Source of the DNA: Hydrogenophaga sp.
GTDB lineage: Bacteria > Pseudomonadota > Gammaproteobacteria > Burkholderiales > Burkholderiaceae_C
DNA length: 64,000 bases
Assembly (NCBI GenBank): GCA_011391495.1
Contig: JAABQK010000002.1
Location: 1 to 64,000 of the forward strand
Reading direction: 5' to 3'
Made by a program: the position numbers and the translations under genes. The notes under the pieces were generated by a model. That model ran no database searches and had not been told where the DNA came from. It saw only the letters and a program-made list of their open reading frames with translations. The number at the start of each line of letters is the position of its first letter. Position 1 is the first letter of the stretch. Positions 41,230-53,851 of this stretch are shown piece after piece.

Positions 41230-42630
41230 TCAGCGGCTCTCGCGCTCACGCGAGCGCGCCGTGTTGTTGGTGCTGCCAACTGCGCTGGAGGCTGGCGCAG
41301 GACTGACTGGGGGCACGGCAGCGGGCGCCGCCACTCCGCCACTCTGGGCGGTGATCTGCATGATCTTGTCCAGTGGCAGGTACAGCAGATTGGAACCCGC
41401 CTTGGTATCGACCAGGACCTTGGTGACGTTCGAGTACATCTGCGCCATCGCATCCACATACATGCGTTCGCGCGTGACCTGGGGCGCTTTCTGGTATTCG
41501 GTGAGCACCGAGCGGAAGCGCTGGGAATCACCTTCGGCCTGGCCGACGATGCGGGCTCGGTAACCTTCGGCTTCCTGGCTCAGGCGGGAGGCCGCACCAC
41601 GGGCGCGCGGCACCACATCGTTGGCGTAGGCCTCGGCCTCGTTCTTCGCACGATCACGCTCCTGGCTGGCCTTGAGCACGTCGTCAAAGGCTGCCTGCAC
41701 CTGCTCGGGCGGTCGCACATGGGTCAGGTTGACGCCTTCCACGACCACGCCCACTTTGTAGCGGTCCAGGATGGTCTGCATCAGGTTGCGCACGCGCGGC
41801 GCGATCTGATCCCGCTCTTCAACCAAGGCTGCGTCCATCGCCATCTTGCCCACGACCTCGCGCACCGCAGTCTCGGCCGCCTTGATCACCGCACCCTCGG
41901 GATCACGGCTCTCAAACAGGTACGCGCGCGCATCGTTGAGACGAAACTGGACCACGAACTTGATGTCAACGATGTTCTCGTCTGCGGTCAGCATGGAAGA
42001 TTCGCGCAGGCCGGTGGCAGGCACGATGGCATCGCGACCCACGTCAACCGAACGCAACTGGGACACGAAGATGGTCTCATGGCGCTGCACCGGGTACGGC
42101 AGGCGCCACTTGAAGCCCGCACCCACCGTGCTGTGGTACTTGCCAAACTGGGTGATCACAGCCTGCTGGCCTTCCTGCACGATGAAAAAGCCCGTGCCCA
42201 GCCAGATCAGCACGGCCACGCCAGCCACCAGGCCGGCGCCAATGCCTGCGGTCTTGGGGCTGGGATTGAAATTCGGCATGCCGCCACCCGATCCGTTGCC
42301 TCCGCCCTGCCCTCCGCGTCCGCCCTTGCCACCGAACAAACCGCCCAGCTTTCGGTTGAAGTCACGCCAGAGTTCGTCCAGGTCCGGCGGACCCTGGTTC
42401 GGGCCTTGCGCCTTGGGTGGGCGCTGGTCTCGCGGAGGCTGCCGGGGCTCGTCATCGGGCCGGTTGCCGGAGGCATTGTGGGGAGCGTTTTCGTCCCGCG
42501 ACTCGTCACCACGACCCCAGCGGGGGTCGTTGAGGTTGAACATGCCCAACACTGCGCGCCGGCTCCGCCGGAGATAGCCGCTCAAGCCGTTTTCAGCGCT
42601 GGAGGCTGGGGATTGCAGATTCACATCCAT
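41230..42630 (-). CDS. hflK: FtsH protease modulator HflK
   Basis: Gly-rich N-terminus, FIVQEGQQAVITQFGKY, SPFH domain. Confidence 0.96.
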   Translation of the reverse strand: MDVNLQSPASSAENGLSGYLRRSRRAVLGMFNLNDPRWGRGDESRDENAPHNASGNRPDDEPRQPPRDQRPPKAQGPNQGPPDLDELWRDFNRKLGGLFGGKGGRGGQGGGNGSGGGMPNFNPSPKTAGIGAGLVAGVAVLIWLGTGFFIVQEGQQAVITQFGKYHSTVGAGFKWRLPYPVQRHETIFVSQLRSVDVGRDAIVPATGLRESSMLTADENIVDIKFVVQFRLNDARAYLFESRDPEGAVIKAAETAVREVVGKMAMDAALVEERDQIAPRVRNLMQTILDRYKVGVVVEGVNLTHVRPPEQVQAAFDDVLKASQERDRAKNEAEAYANDVVPRARGAASRLSQEAEGYRARIVGQAEGDSQRFRSVLTEYQKAPQVTRERMYVDAMAQMYSNVTKVLVDTKAGSNLLYLPLDKIMQITAQSGGVAAPAAVPPVSPAPASSAVGSTNNTARSRERESR

Positions 42631-42675
42631 GTGTTGCCAACTTTTTTCGAATCAAAACCATCACATTGTGCCCAA

Positions 42676-43860
42676 TCAGGGGCGCACCTTCACATTGCCG
42701 GTTATCTCCCCCGGGGTATCGGCGATTTCACCCACTTGCTGGCCCATGACCTGACGGGCCAGCAAGGAGCGCAGATCCGACAACCCAGCGCCCGTGTGGG
42801 CACTCACGAAGATTCGAGGGACCGAACGGCCGTCCAGTTCCATCACATCCACCAGCACCTGCGGCAGCTTGGCAGGATCCATGGCGTCGAGCTTGTTGAA
42901 GACCAGAATCTGAGGAACCTGGTCAGCCCCGATATCCTTGAGGACACCGAGCACGGAGGCGATCTGCTCGGGATGCGCCGGGTTCGAGGCATCCACCACA
43001 TGCAGCAGGAGGTCAGCATCCGCCGCTTCCTGCAGGGTGGCGGCGAAAGCGTCCACCAGACCGTGCGGCAGGTCACGGATGAAACCCACGGTATCGGAGA
43101 GCGAGACCGAACGGCCTGCCTCACCCAGGTACAACTGGCGGGTCGTGGTGTCGAGGGTCGCAAACAACTGGTCCGCGGCATAGGCTCGCGCCTTCGCCAG
43201 TGCGTTGAAGATCGACGATTTGCCGGCGTTGGTGTAGCCGACCAGTGAAATGGTGAACGCATCCCGGCGCTCGCGCTGGCGGCGCTGGGTCGCGCGTTGC
43301 TTCTTGACCTTTTCCAGCCGCTCCTTGGTGCGCTTGATGGCCTCGCCGATCATGCGGCGGTCCAGTTCGATCTGCGTCTCACCAGGGCCACCCCGCATGC
43401 CGATACCCCCGCTTTGCCGCTCCAGGTGGGACCAGCGCCGAACGAGGCGGGTGGACAGGTACTGTAGCCGTGCCAGCTCGACCTGGAGCTTGCCCTCGTG
43501 GCTGCGCGCACGCTGGGCAAAGATCTGCAGGATCAAGAGGGTGCGATCATTGACCGGCAGCCCCAGCTCCCGCTCCAGATTGCGTTGCTGGGCCGGACTG
43601 AGCGCCTGGTCGAACAGCACTTCGCTGGCGCCACTGGACTGGGCCAGCATTTTGATTTCTTCCGCCTTTCCAGAACCCACGAAGAGGGCAGGATCCGGGG
43701 CGCGGCGCTTGCAGGTCACCCGCTCGGCGACAGAGAAGCCGGCTGTTTGTGCCAGCAGGCCAAGTTCTTCCAGTTCGCTATCGAAATGGGGCAACCCGAA
43801 GTCCACCCCGACCAGAACGACTGATGGGGCAACTGGATTGTGGGGGGCGGAAGGATTCAA
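42676..43860 (-). CDS. hflX: GTPase HflX
   Basis: SLVGYTNAGKSSIFNAL, GGPGETQIELDRR. Confidence 0.96.
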   Translation of the reverse strand: MNPSAPHNPVAPSVVLVGVDFGLPHFDSELEELGLLAQTAGFSVAERVTCKRRAPDPALFVGSGKAEEIKMLAQSSGASEVLFDQALSPAQQRNLERELGLPVNDRTLLILQIFAQRARSHEGKLQVELARLQYLSTRLVRRWSHLERQSGGIGMRGGPGETQIELDRRMIGEAIKRTKERLEKVKKQRATQRRQRERRDAFTISLVGYTNAGKSSIFNALAKARAYAADQLFATLDTTTRQLYLGEAGRSVSLSDTVGFIRDLPHGLVDAFAATLQEAADADLLLHVVDASNPAHPEQIASVLGVLKDIGADQVPQILVFNKLDAMDPAKLPQVLVDVMELDGRSVPRIFVSAHTGAGLSDLRSLLARQVMGQQVGEIADTPGEITGNVKVRP

Positions 43861-43915
43861 AACAGATCAATCACCACCAACGCCGTGACCCGCACGGCGG
43901 CATTCAGAGACTGAA

Positions 43916-44167
43916 TCAAGAGGCTGGAGCTTCTTCCGGTGAAGCGGCAGAGAACTGCACCGGACGACCCGGCACGATGGTGGAGATGGCGTGCTTGTAG
44001 ACCATCTGGGTGACGGTGTTGCGCAGCAGCACAACGTATTGATCAAACGACTCGATCTGCCCCTGCAACTTGATGCCATTGACCAGGTAAATCGACACGG
44101 GCACGTGCTCGCGGCGAAGCTGGTTCAGGAAAGGGTCTTGCAAGAGTTGGCCTTTGTTATTGCTCAC
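43916..44167 (-). CDS. hfq: RNA chaperone Hfq, GTG start
   Basis: (V)[65 protein letters not shown]. Confidence 0.97.
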   Translation of the reverse strand: MSNNKGQLLQDPFLNQLRREHVPVSIYLVNGIKLQGQIESFDQYVVLLRNTVTQMVYKHAISTIVPGRPVQFSAASPEEAPAS

Positions 44168-44251
44168 GATATGCTCCGTGTTCAAAAGTTGTTGATAAGG
44201 CTGGACCTTACCACACCGGCGCACCAGGAGTGGCGCGCCGCCGGGGGCGAC

Positions 44252-45586
44252 CTACTCCTTGAAGGGGTTGGTGGATGTCTTGAATTCGATGCGCAACGGC
44301 GTGCCCACCAGGTCGAAAGCCTTGCGAAAGCGCCCTTCCAGAAATCGCTTGTAGGCTTCAGGCACGTGTTCCAGCGAATTGCCGTGGATCACGATCACCG
44401 GCGGGTTCATGCCACCTTGGTGGGCATAGCGCATCTTGGGGCGGAACATGCCGCTGCGCTGCGGTGCCTGGAAAGCCACTGCCTCCATCAACAGGCGTGT
44501 GAGCACCGGAGTGGACATCTTGCGCATGGCTGAAGCATGCGCCTGGGCAATGGATTTCCACACCGGTCCCAGACCCTGGCGCTTCTTGGCTGATATCAGG
44601 TGCAGCGAGGCGAACTTGAGGAATGCGAGGCGGGTTTCTATCTGGCGCTCGATCTGCTCGCGCTGGTAGGCGTCGACCGCATCCCATTTGTTGATCGCCA
44701 GCACCACGGCACGCCCACTCTCCAGGATGAAGCCCGCAATGTGCGCATCCTGGTCGGTCACGCCCTGGGTCGCGTCCAGCAGCAGCAGGACCACGTGCGC
44801 GTTTTCGATCGCCTGCAAGGTTTTCACGACCGAAAACTTTTCAATCGCCTCGAATACCTTGCCTTTGCGGCGCAGACCAGCCGTATCAATCAGCTCGTAT
44901 TTCTGGCCATCCCGTTCGAAGGGGACCGAAATCGCATCGCGGGTGGTGCCCGGCATGTCAAATGCCACCAGCCGTTCCTCGCCCAGCCAGACGTTGATCA
45001 AGGTGGACTTGCCCACATTGGGCCGACCAGCCACCGCGAGACGGATCACACCGGTTTCGGCTTCTGCCTCATCGTCGTCCGCATCGGTAAGACCAGGAAT
45101 GGCGTCAAGCGCCACCTCCAGCATGGAACGCACGCCCTGACCATGCGCACTCGAGACCGGCATCACCTCACCCAGGCCCAGCTCGAAAAACTCGACCAGC
45201 TGAAGACCCTGGGTCATGCCCTCGGCCTTGTTGGCCACCAAGACCGTGGGTTTGCCCAAGCGGCGCAGGTACTGTGCAATTTCATGATCCTGCGCGCTGA
45301 TGCCAGCACGCGCGTCGACCACAAAAATCACCACGTCCGATTCGGCAACGGCCTGCCGCGTTTGCTTGGCCATCTCACGGTAAATGCCCTCGCTGGCATC
45401 GGGTTCGAAGCCACCGGTATCGATCACGATGTACTCGCGCGCGCCCAGCCGCCCGTTGCCGTAATGGCGATCGCGCGTGAGGCCGGCAAAATCGGCCACG
45501 ATGGCATCGCGTGAACTCGTCAGGCGGTTGAAAAGGGTGGACTTGCCCACATTGGGCCGCCCCACCAGGGCGATGACGGGTTTCAC
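44252..45586 (-). CDS. der: Ribosome biogenesis GTPase Der
   Basis: Tandem G domains [12 protein letters not shown] and [12 protein letters not shown]. Confidence 0.97.
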   Translation of the reverse strand: MKPVIALVGRPNVGKSTLFNRLTSSRDAIVADFAGLTRDRHYGNGRLGAREYIVIDTGGFEPDASEGIYREMAKQTRQAVAESDVVIFVVDARAGISAQDHEIAQYLRRLGKPTVLVANKAEGMTQGLQLVEFFELGLGEVMPVSSAHGQGVRSMLEVALDAIPGLTDADDDEAEAETGVIRLAVAGRPNVGKSTLINVWLGEERLVAFDMPGTTRDAISVPFERDGQKYELIDTAGLRRKGKVFEAIEKFSVVKTLQAIENAHVVLLLLDATQGVTDQDAHIAGFILESGRAVVLAINKWDAVDAYQREQIERQIETRLAFLKFASLHLISAKKRQGLGPVWKSIAQAHASAMRKMSTPVLTRLLMEAVAFQAPQRSGMFRPKMRYAHQGGMNPPVIVIHGNSLEHVPEAYKRFLEGRFRKAFDLVGTPLRIEFKTSTNPFKE

Positions 45587-45700
45587 GAAACAATACCTTT
45601 CAACTGCATGGACCGGGACAAAGGTCCGGAGGGCGCACCATCACGCTCGGGCTTGCCCAGCGACCGGCAACCGGCAACCTGCAACCGGCAACGATCGCGC

Positions 45701-46843
45701 TTACTGGGGACGCCAGGCGTACACACCGCCGTTCAGCGTCTGCACCACCAAGGTCTGGCCGGCCAGCACCGGCGCACCGATCACTGGCGAGCCGTCGGTG
45801 GACAGGCGTGTCATTTCGCTGCCATCTTCGCGCGACAGCAGATGGACCAGCCCGGCACCGTCGCCAACAGCCACCACGCGCCCCACCGAAAGCGGTGCTG
45901 TCAGGTCACGGAATTTCAGCCGCTCGATGGTCCAGGCGGCGTCTCCATTGCTGCGCTGCCAGGCGCGCACGCGGCCGTCGGCTTCGCTGCCGAACACCAG
46001 CCGGTCGTCACCGTGCACGCCGGTTGTGCCTTGTGCCGGCTTGCTCCAGGCCAGACTGCCACGACTGGCATCCACGCAGCCCACAGCGGCGGAGTAGGCC
46101 CGTGCACAGACGCTGTTGCCCACGCGACTGACCGAGCCGACCAGATCCACCAGCCGTTCGACTTCGTTGGTCCCCCTCGCAGTGGCAATGGGAGCCTCCC
46201 AGCGAACCGCTCCGTTTTGGGGATTCAGGCCCGTTAAACGACCCGACAACCCGGCCACCAGGGTGTCCCCGACCGCCAGCAACACCCCCGCCTGCCGCAG
46301 CACCAGTGGCTCACCCGGGCGGGACTGCGTCCAGAGACGGGCGCCCGTCTGACCATCGAAGGCCGACACGGCCCGGTCGGCGGTCACGACAAACACGCGG
46401 CGCCCGGCCACCAGCGGTGCGGTGAACGAACGCGCAGACAGGCGCACGCGCCAGCTTTCCTTGCCAGCGAAGATGGCCACCAGCTCGTTTTCCTGCGTGA
46501 TCACCGCAGCGGTCTCACCGTCAGAACCGACACCGGTCGCCAGCGGTGCGCCCACGCTCAGGCGCCAGACATCCTTGCCCGACTCGGCGTCGAGAGCGGC
46601 CACGGTGCCTGACGCACCCACCACAAACACCCGCCCGCCGACTGCCAGCGGCGACACCACGGTGCCCGGCGCCGCACCCAGCTGGGTGGACCACACGAGC
46701 TGCGTCCCCATCAGCGCAGCAACAGGCGCCAGCTCGGCTGCTTTCGCCTTGTCCGGGCTGGAGGAACAAGCTGCCAGAAGCGCAACCGATGCCACCGTCA
46801 GAGCCAGCAAACCGCGTGACCAACGGTCGACCGAAGGATTCAT
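45701..46843 (-). CDS. bamB: Outer membrane assembly factor BamB
   Basis: Lipobox ALLAAC; PQQ-like beta-propeller; between der and yfgM. Confidence 0.94.
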   Translation of the reverse strand: MNPSVDRWSRGLLALTVASVALLAACSSSPDKAKAAELAPVAALMGTQLVWSTQLGAAPGTVVSPLAVGGRVFVVGASGTVAALDAESGKDVWRLSVGAPLATGVGSDGETAAVITQENELVAIFAGKESWRVRLSARSFTAPLVAGRRVFVVTADRAVSAFDGQTGARLWTQSRPGEPLVLRQAGVLLAVGDTLVAGLSGRLTGLNPQNGAVRWEAPIATARGTNEVERLVDLVGSVSRVGNSVCARAYSAAVGCVDASRGSLAWSKPAQGTTGVHGDDRLVFGSEADGRVRAWQRSNGDAAWTIERLKFRDLTAPLSVGRVVAVGDGAGLVHLLSREDGSEMTRLSTDGSPVIGAPVLAGQTLVVQTLNGGVYAWRPQ

Positions 46844-46857
46844 GATGGAAGGGATTT

Positions 46858-47532
46858 TCACCGGCCGGACTCCGTCACGGGTGAAAGCGAGGCGACATCC
46901 ACGCCCAGCGCAGCAAGCTTGATCTCAACCAGCTTGCGGTAATCGGCCCGATCGCTGAAACCGCGCCAGGCGCTCTGGTACTGCGCCCTCGCCTCGTCGG
47001 CCTTGCCCTGCGCCATGTAGACGTCACCCCGGCGATCAGCCACCAGCGGCTCGAATGGTTTGGGCACGGAAGCCTCAAGCGTCTTGAGGGCCGCGTCATA
47101 CGCCTTGGCCTCGATGTCCAGCCCGGCCAGCCGCAGGCGGGCCACCGCCTGGTACGCGCTGTCAGGCGACTCGTCGGCCACCCAGGTCAGCGCGGCCCTG
47201 GCGCTGTCAACTTTGCCGGCTTCGAAGAGCGTCTTGCCCGCCAGCAGTGCACCCTGCGACGCAAACGTGGTACGGCCGAACCCGTTTTTCATGTCGGCCA
47301 GTGCGCGTTCCATGCGCTCTGCATCGCGCGCCAGCGCGGCGCGCTCGATCTCGTCGTACAGAGCCGCCGCCTTGGAGGCCTGATCACGCTGCCAGTACTG
47401 CCAGCCATTCCAGGCGGCCATGGAACCCAACACCGCGATCAGCACCCAGGTGATCAGGTTGCCGTATCGGGCCCAGAAGTGTTTGATCTGGTCGAGCTGT
47501 TCCTGCTCTTCAAGGTCGAGATGTTTGGCCAT
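46858..47532 (-). CDS. YfgM-like tetratricopeptide repeat protein
   Basis: MAKHLDLEEQEQLDQIKHFWARYGNLITWVLIAVLGSMAAWNGWQYWQRDQ. Confidence 0.92.
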   Translation of the reverse strand: MAKHLDLEEQEQLDQIKHFWARYGNLITWVLIAVLGSMAAWNGWQYWQRDQASKAAALYDEIERAALARDAERMERALADMKNGFGRTTFASQGALLAGKTLFEAGKVDSARAALTWVADESPDSAYQAVARLRLAGLDIEAKAYDAALKTLEASVPKPFEPLVADRRGDVYMAQGKADEARAQYQSAWRGFSDRADYRKLVEIKLAALGVDVASLSPVTESGR

Positions 47533-47601
47533 GGGTCGTTGTCTGTGAATGTCGAGGGATTGTAGGGGGCGCCCAGCGGCGGATGCGGGGTCCGGCTTGG
47601 G

Positions 47602-48912
47602 TCAGTGCTGGCGCAGGCTGCCAGCCCAGGCCGAGACTCCCGCCAGCGGACGGGACACCTGCGCCAGTGGCTCACCAGCGCCCTCGCCCGGTCGCGGCCC
47701 ACGCAGGGGCTTGACCGACACCACACCTTGCTGCAGTTCGTCTGCACCAAAGATGAGTGCGAAGCGTGCGCCACTGGCATCGGCCTTCTTGAACTGCGAT
47801 TTCATGCTACCCATGCCCTCGGCGCTGCCCGCATGCATCTGCACGCTCACGCCGTGCTGGCGCAGCGCACGCAGCACCGGCATGACCAGCGGCACGCTGG
47901 ACGCATCGGGCACCACGGCGTAGGCGTCGGGCGCCGGCACTTCGGGCAGCCGGCCCTGCTCCTTGAGCAACTCCAGGATACGTTCCATGCCCAGGGCCCA
48001 GCCCACGGCCGGCGCAGCCTTGCCACCGATCTGCTCGAAGAGACCATCGTAGCGGCCGCCAGCGCACACCGTGCCCTGCGAGCCCAGCTGGGTCGTGACG
48101 AACTCGAACACGCTGAGGTTGTAGTAATCCATGCCACGCACCAGCCGTGGATTGATGCGGTACCCGATGCCGAGCGCATCGAGCAGGCTGCGCAATCGGT
48201 TGAAATGATCCAGCGACTCGGCCCCCAGAAAACCCATGAGGTGCGGAGCCGCGTTGACCATGTCCTGCATGGCCGGATTCTTGGTGTCCAGAATGCGCAG
48301 CGGATTGCTGTGCAGACGTCGCCTGGCGTCCTCGTCCAGCAGGTCGGCGTGCGACTCCAGGTAGGCAATGAGGGCCTGCCGGTGCGCCCGCCGCTCCTCG
48401 GCCTGACCCAGGCTGTTGATTTCCAGCTCGATGCCGGTCAACCCCAGCTCGGCAAAAAGGTCACAGGCCAGCACGATCAATTCGGCGTCCACATCCGGCC
48501 CCGCAAAGCCCAGCGCCTCGGCTCCGAACTGGTGGAACTGGCGGTAGCGCCCACGCTGCGGCCGCTCGTGCCGAAACATCGGACCCATGTAATACAGCCG
48601 CTTGCCGCCGTCGTACAGCAGCGAATGCTCCAGCGCGGCACGCACCACGCCGGCGGTGTTCTCGGGTCGCAAGGTCAGCTCCTCCCCGTTGAGACGGTCT
48701 TCGAAGGAGTACATCTCCTTCTCGACAATGTCCGTGACCTCGCCCAGGCCACGGACGAACAGGGCCGTGGGCTCGACGATGGGCGTGCGCATGTTGCGAT
48801 AGCCGTAGCGCCGCATCAGTGCGCGCAACGTGTCTTCCAGCCACTCCCAATGCGCGGATGCGGGCGGGGCGATGTCGTTCATGCCTTTGACGGCACTCAG
48901 TTTTTCTGCCAT
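47602..48912 (-). CDS. hisS: Histidyl-tRNA synthetase
   Basis: KGMNDIAPP, class II aaRS motifs, [12 protein letters not shown]. Confidence 0.97.
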   Translation of the reverse strand: MAEKLSAVKGMNDIAPPASAHWEWLEDTLRALMRRYGYRNMRTPIVEPTALFVRGLGEVTDIVEKEMYSFEDRLNGEELTLRPENTAGVVRAALEHSLLYDGGKRLYYMGPMFRHERPQRGRYRQFHQFGAEALGFAGPDVDAELIVLACDLFAELGLTGIELEINSLGQAEERRAHRQALIAYLESHADLLDEDARRRLHSNPLRILDTKNPAMQDMVNAAPHLMGFLGAESLDHFNRLRSLLDALGIGYRINPRLVRGMDYYNLSVFEFVTTQLGSQGTVCAGGRYDGLFEQIGGKAAPAVGWALGMERILELLKEQGRLPEVPAPDAYAVVPDASSVPLVMPVLRALRQHGVSVQMHAGSAEGMGSMKSQFKKADASGARFALIFGADELQQGVVSVKPLRGPRPGEGAGEPLAQVSRPLAGVSAWAGSLRQH

Positions 48913-48986
48913 GTGTGGTGCTTTCCGGCTGCTGCTGACCCGATGGCCATGGCGCCCGCTCGAGCGAGCCGGCGCCAGAACCGATG

Positions 48987-50294
48987 TCAGGCGGTACCGA
49001 ACCTCTTCTCGATGTAGTTTTCGACGATCTGCTGAAACTCGCTCGCGATGGCCGGGCCGCGCAGGGTGAGCGCCTTCTGCCCGTCGATGAAAACCGGGGC
49101 CGCCGGTGCTTCACCCGTGCCCGGCAGGCTGATGCCCAGGTCCGCATGTTTGCTCTCGCCCGGGCCATTGACGATGCATCCCATCACCGCCACCTTGAGG
49201 TTTTCCACCCCGGGGTAGCGCGCGCGCCAGACCGGCATGGAGCCGCGCAGGTAGTCGTCGATCTGCTTGGCCAGCTCCTGAAACGTGGTGCTGGTGGTGC
49301 GACCACAACCGGGGCAGGCCACCACGCTGGGCACAAAGGAGCGCAGGCCCAGCGCCTGCAGTATCTCGGACGCGATCAGCACTTCCTGTGTGCGGGCCTC
49401 ACCGGGCTGGGGTGTGAGCGAGACCCGGATGGTGTCGCCAATGCCCTGCTGCAGCAGCACCGAGAGCGCCGCGGTCGACGCCACGGCACCCTTGGTCCCC
49501 ATGCCTGCCTCGGTCAGCCCCAGATGCAGCGCGTAATCGCAGCGCTGGGCGAGCTCCCGGTACACGGCAATCAGGTCCTGCACACCGCTGACCTTGCAGG
49601 ACAAGACGATGTTGTTCCCGTTCAGGCCGATCTCTTCGGCCCTTTTCGCGGATTCGAGGGCCGAGGTGATCAGCGCTTCGTACATGACATGGCGCGCATC
49701 CCAGGGCTCGGCCCGCTGGGCGTTCTGGTCCATCAGCCGGGCCAGCAGATCCTGGTCCAGACTGCCCCAGTTGACGCCGATGCGGATGGCCTTGTCGTAA
49801 CGCGCCGCAATCTCCACCATCTGGGCAAACTGCCGATCACCCTTGTCGCCCCGCCCCACATTGCCGGGGTTGATGCGGTACTTGGAGAGCGCCTCGGCAC
49901 AGGCCGGGTAGTCGCTCAGCAGACGATGGCCGTTGTAGTGGAAATCACCAATCAGCGGCACCTGCACACCCATGCGGTCCAGTTGCTCCCGGATGTACGG
50001 GACGGCTTTGGCCGACTCATCGTTGTTGACGGTGATCCTTACCAGCTCGGAACCCGCTAGCGCGAGCTCCTTGACCTGGATCGCGGTCCCCACCGCATCG
50101 GCGGTGTCGGTGTTGGTCATGGACTGGACACGCACGGGCGCATCGCCCCCCACGGTCACGCGATGACCGCCCCAGACCACCACACCTTGCCGGGTCTGGC
50201 GTGTGAGCGCACCGGCCAGGGGAATCGGCCGATCGTTCATGGGGTGCAGCGCGACCATGGATGCAGCGTCGGCATGGGATGAGGCCATCTTCAC
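48987..50294 (-). CDS. ispG: 4-hydroxy-3-methylbut-2-enyl diphosphate synthase
   Basis: [57 protein letters not shown]. Confidence 0.97.
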   Translation of the reverse strand: MKMASSHADAASMVALHPMNDRPIPLAGALTRQTRQGVVVWGGHRVTVGGDAPVRVQSMTNTDTADAVGTAIQVKELALAGSELVRITVNNDESAKAVPYIREQLDRMGVQVPLIGDFHYNGHRLLSDYPACAEALSKYRINPGNVGRGDKGDRQFAQMVEIAARYDKAIRIGVNWGSLDQDLLARLMDQNAQRAEPWDARHVMYEALITSALESAKRAEEIGLNGNNIVLSCKVSGVQDLIAVYRELAQRCDYALHLGLTEAGMGTKGAVASTAALSVLLQQGIGDTIRVSLTPQPGEARTQEVLIASEILQALGLRSFVPSVVACPGCGRTTSTTFQELAKQIDDYLRGSMPVWRARYPGVENLKVAVMGCIVNGPGESKHADLGISLPGTGEAPAAPVFIDGQKALTLRGPAIASEFQQIVENYIEKRFGTA

Positions 50295-51232
50295 TTCACC
50301 TCGAAACGGGCCACACTGTTGCGGACATAGGGCGTCACATCCAACGGCTGCCCCCTGACGGTCACCTGCACCGCGTCGGCGCGGCCCAGCACCACCGCAT
50401 ACGGCGGCGCGCTGGAAAAGTCGATCACGTCGCCCGTCTTGAGCATGCGCTTCATGACGACAACGCCCGAACCGTTGACCACCTCGACCCAGGAATCGCC
50501 CGTGGCCTGGATACTCAACAAGCGGCTGGGCGACGCGGGCACCGAAGCGGCCGGCTCCGCTGCGGTGGTTGGCGGACCCTGCGCGGGAGCCGCCTCGGTT
50601 GGGCTCAGGACAGGTGGGGACGGTGCAACACCCGGTGTCGCCGGCTCGGCAACAAGCTGGCTCTGCTCCGGTGGCATGGGCTTCACATCCAGGGGCACTG
50701 GCTCGACGGACGTCAACGTGGTACCCGTTGCCGGAAGCGACGGATCCGGCGTCATGACCTGGGCGGACCGGTCTGGAAACACCGCATCAGGCTGCGTTAT
50801 CCTGTCGGGCAGAAAAATCAGGACCAGGGCGCCCAGCATGAGTGCAATGGCACCGAGCACCGCAGGGCGGGAGAGCCAGCCCACAGGACTGGACGGGGCC
50901 GCACCCACAGGCGGCTTGAACGGGGCGTTGATGGCGTGCAGCGAATCACCCAGTTTCGGTGTGACGGCCTGCGGGATCTGAGCCAGTATGGGCGCTGGAT
51001 CCACCTTGAGATGGCGACAGGCGCTCGACGCGAGCGCCCGGGCGAACGTCATGTCGGGCAACTCGTTGTAGCGGCCGGCCTCCAGCGCCTCCAGTTTCTT
51101 GACGGGCACCTTCAGCGCTGCCGCGAGCGCTGCAATGTGCAGCCCAGCCGACTCGCGGGTTTGCCGCAACAGGAACGGCTGCCCCGTCGGGTTTCCGTCG
51201 TCCTCGCCAACACCCTGCCGCTGCTCACTCAT
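50291..51232 (-). CDS. rodZ: Helix-turn-helix / DUF4115 protein, RodZ-like
   Basis: [41 protein letters not shown]-terminal [26 protein letters not shown]. Confidence 0.9.
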   Translation of the reverse strand: MSEQRQGVGEDDGNPTGQPFLLRQTRESAGLHIAALAAALKVPVKKLEALEAGRYNELPDMTFARALASSACRHLKVDPAPILAQIPQAVTPKLGDSLHAINAPFKPPVGAAPSSPVGWLSRPAVLGAIALMLGALVLIFLPDRITQPDAVFPDRSAQVMTPDPSLPATGTTLTSVEPVPLDVKPMPPEQSQLVAEPATPGVAPSPPVLSPTEAAPAQGPPTTAAEPAASVPASPSRLLSIQATGDSWVEVVNGSGVVVMKRMLKTGDVIDFSSAPPYAVVLGRADAVQVTVRGQPLDVTPYVRNSVARFEVK

Positions 51233-52118
51233 CGAACGCACCCCGCTGGTAGGCCGTCCACTCGGGCGATTGCGGGTAGCGGCGCCCCAGTTGCTGTGCC
51301 AGCTGCTCCATGGCCGCCGTGTTGCGCAGTCGGCGCTCGATCTTGATGCCCAGCCACAGGGTTTCGGCATTTGCCAGTTCAGAGTTGTTCACCCTGCGAA
51401 TCGTGAATTGCGCCCGAGCGTCGTCTCCCCGGCGGAACAGCAGCGAAGCCAGGTTGTAGGCCACGTAAGGGTTTCCAGGGTCCAGCTCATAAGACCTGCT
51501 GAAGCTGCCTTCGGCCTCGGGACGTCGCCCCATGCGGAGCTCGCAGGTTCCCTTGAGCATCAGGGTTTTCGCCTGCCCGCCATAGACCGGGCTGGCAAGC
51601 GCCCGGGTGAAGGCCTGGATGGCTTCCACGTGGCGCCCCTGGTTGCAGACGAACCAGCCGTAGTTGTGCAGTGCGTCGGGATCGCGCGGATTGATCTGAA
51701 GGGCACGTTTGAAACTGTCTTCGGCCAGTCCGTTGTCGTTCAGGCGCATGTACACGAGACCCCGCAACACGTAGGCCGGACCGTAGGCCGGATCGGCCAT
51801 GAGCGACTGCTTGATTTCATCCAGCGCCACGGTCGTTTGCCCCTGCTCAAAATATCCGGATGCCAGCTCGAGCCGCAGCCGGGCACGTTTGCGTGCTTCG
51901 GGCTCGTCGGACTCGGTGATGGGTTCGGCTGTGGTGGATGTCGCCGAGGACCCGCCGGCAGCGCAGCCAGAGAGGGTGCCCTGCCCCATCAGCAGGAAGA
52001 ACAGCAACCCCATCCAAGCAGCACATCGGCGCATCGAATCCTTCATCGACCCGGCTGCTGGCCGGTCGCTTCTCCGGCCCAGCCGCGCCCATGGTCCGAT
52101 GGAAAGCGGGTGTGTCAT
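51225..52118 (-). CDS. pilW: Type IV pilus biogenesis protein PilW (TPR lipoprotein)
   Basis: Lipobox; [48 protein letters not shown]. Confidence 0.9.
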   Translation of the reverse strand: MTHPLSIGPWARLGRRSDRPAAGSMKDSMRRCAAWMGLLFFLLMGQGTLSGCAAGGSSATSTTAEPITESDEPEARKRARLRLELASGYFEQGQTTVALDEIKQSLMADPAYGPAYVLRGLVYMRLNDNGLAEDSFKRALQINPRDPDALHNYGWFVCNQGRHVEAIQAFTRALASPVYGGQAKTLMLKGTCELRMGRRPEAEGSFSRSYELDPGNPYVAYNLASLLFRRGDDARAQFTIRRVNNSELANAETLWLGIKIERRLRNTAAMEQLAQQLGRRYPQSPEWTAYQRGAFDE

Positions 52119-53263
52119 GTCTGTCTCTCTCCTGCTGGAATGAAGCGGATCGGGTGCTCGGTGGCCGCACGGCGCTGGGCGAGTCGGCTGGCCGCCTGGG
52201 TGCGGTCCAGCACATCACCGGCCAACTGGCCGCAGGCCGCATCGATGTCGTCGCCGCGGGTCTTGCGCACCGTCGTCACCACACCGCCTTCGTTCAGGAT
52301 CTGCCCGAAGCGCAACACCACGTCACGCGGTGAACATTTGAGCCCCGAATCGGGAAAAGGGTTGAACGGTATCAGGTTGATCTTGCATGGAACACCGCGC
52401 CCACCATGGCCCTTGACCAGCGCCAGCAACTGCCGGGCGTGCTCCGGCTGGTCATTCACCCCGTCGAGCATGCAGTACTCAAAGGTGATGAAGTCCCGCG
52501 GTGCTGCGGGCAGGTAACGCAGACAGGCGTCCAGCAACTCCGCAATCGGGTACTTGCGGTTGAGAGGTACCAGCGAATCACGCAGCGCGTCGTTGGGCGC
52601 GTGCAGCGACACCGCCAAGGCCACCGGCACGTCCTTCGCCAGACGATCGATCATCGGTACCACGCCGGAGGTGGACACGGTGACGCGACGGCGCGACAGG
52701 CCATAGCCATGGTCGTCCAGCATGACGCGCAGCGCGGGCACCAGAGCGCTGTAGTTTTGCAGCGGTTCGCCCATGCCCATCATCACCACGTTGGTGATCA
52801 CGCGATCGCTCCTGCCCAGGTGCTGGCGCAAGAAGAACTCGGCATGCCAGAGCTGGGCCAGGATCTCACCGGTGGTGAGGTTGCGGGAAAATCCCTGGTG
52901 GCCGGTCGAGCAGAACCGGCACCCCACAGCACAGCCAGCCTGGGAAGATATGCAGAGCGTGCCCCGGTCGTCTTCGGGGATGAACACGGTTTCCACCGCA
53001 TTGCCATCGCCCACGTCGAACAGCCATTTAATGGTGCCGTCGGCCGAGTCCTGGCGCGACAGCACCGGAAGGCCGGCAATGTGGCAGACCGAAGGGAGCT
53101 TCTCGCGCAGGCTGCGCGCAAGATCGGTCATCTCGTCGAAACGGGACGCCCCTTTTTGATGCATCCAGCGAAACAGCTGGACAGCGCGAAAGCGCTTTTC
53201 GCCCAGCTGTTCGCAAAAGGCGGCCAAGCCCTCGAGATCGAAGTCGAGCAGGTTGACCGTCAT
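52115..53263 (-). CDS. rlmN: Dual-specificity RNA methyltransferase RlmN
   Basis: [44 protein letters not shown]. Confidence 0.97.
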   Translation of the reverse strand: MTVNLLDFDLEGLAAFCEQLGEKRFRAVQLFRWMHQKGASRFDEMTDLARSLREKLPSVCHIAGLPVLSRQDSADGTIKWLFDVGDGNAVETVFIPEDDRGTLCISSQAGCAVGCRFCSTGHQGFSRNLTTGEILAQLWHAEFFLRQHLGRSDRVITNVVMMGMGEPLQNYSALVPALRVMLDDHGYGLSRRRVTVSTSGVVPMIDRLAKDVPVALAVSLHAPNDALRDSLVPLNRKYPIAELLDACLRYLPAAPRDFITFEYCMLDGVNDQPEHARQLLALVKGHGGRGVPCKINLIPFNPFPDSGLKCSPRDVVLRFGQILNEGGVVTTVRKTRGDDIDAACGQLAGDVLDRTQAASRLAQRRAATEHPIRFIPAGERQT

Positions 53264-53282
53264 GTCATGGTGTTCGCGCGGA

Positions 53283-53708
53283 TCAGCGCGAGTAGACGTT
53301 CATGCCGGCGAAGAAGAACGCCACTTCGGCGGCGGCAGTCTCCGGGGCGTCGGAGCCATGCACGGCGTTGGCGTCGATGCTGTCGGCGAAGTCGGCGCGA
53401 ATGGTGCCGGCAGCAGCCTTCTTCGGATCGGTCGCGCCCATCAGGTCGCGGTTCTTGGCGATGGCGCCTTCACCTTCCAGCGCCTGGATCATCACCGGGC
53501 CGGAGATCATGAAATCCACCAGGTCCTTGAAGAAAGGACGCTCTTTGTGGACGGCGTAGAAGGCCTCGGCTTCGCCGCGCGACAGGTGGGCCATGCGAGC
53601 GGCCACGACCTTCAGGCCGGCTGCTTCGAAGCGGGCGTAAATCTGGCCGATGACGTTCTTGGCAACGGCGTCGGGTTTGATGATCGAGAGGGTGCGTTCG
53701 ATGGCCAT
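53283..53708 (-). CDS. ndk: Nucleoside diphosphate kinase
   Basis: [40 protein letters not shown]. Confidence 0.97.
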   Translation of the reverse strand: MAIERTLSIIKPDAVAKNVIGQIYARFEAAGLKVVAARMAHLSRGEAEAFYAVHKERPFFKDLVDFMISGPVMIQALEGEGAIAKNRDLMGATDPKKAAAGTIRADFADSIDANAVHGSDAPETAAAEVAFFFAGMNVYSR

Positions 53709-53851
53709 GGTGATCCTTGAATTATTGGAGTCGATGATGGAATCTTGCGACAGATCGCAAAGCCCATCATTCTACATTGCCCGCATGAATTTCACTCGGA
53801 AAGGCCCGACCTAGGCCAGTGGCGCACGAGCCGGCGGGCCCACGACGGGCT

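Noticed and set aside
41218-43248. Long plus-strand ORFs opposite hflC/hflK/hflX (40010-41563, 41218-43248)
   Set aside because: Antisense to well-recognised conserved genes; no signal or family motif.
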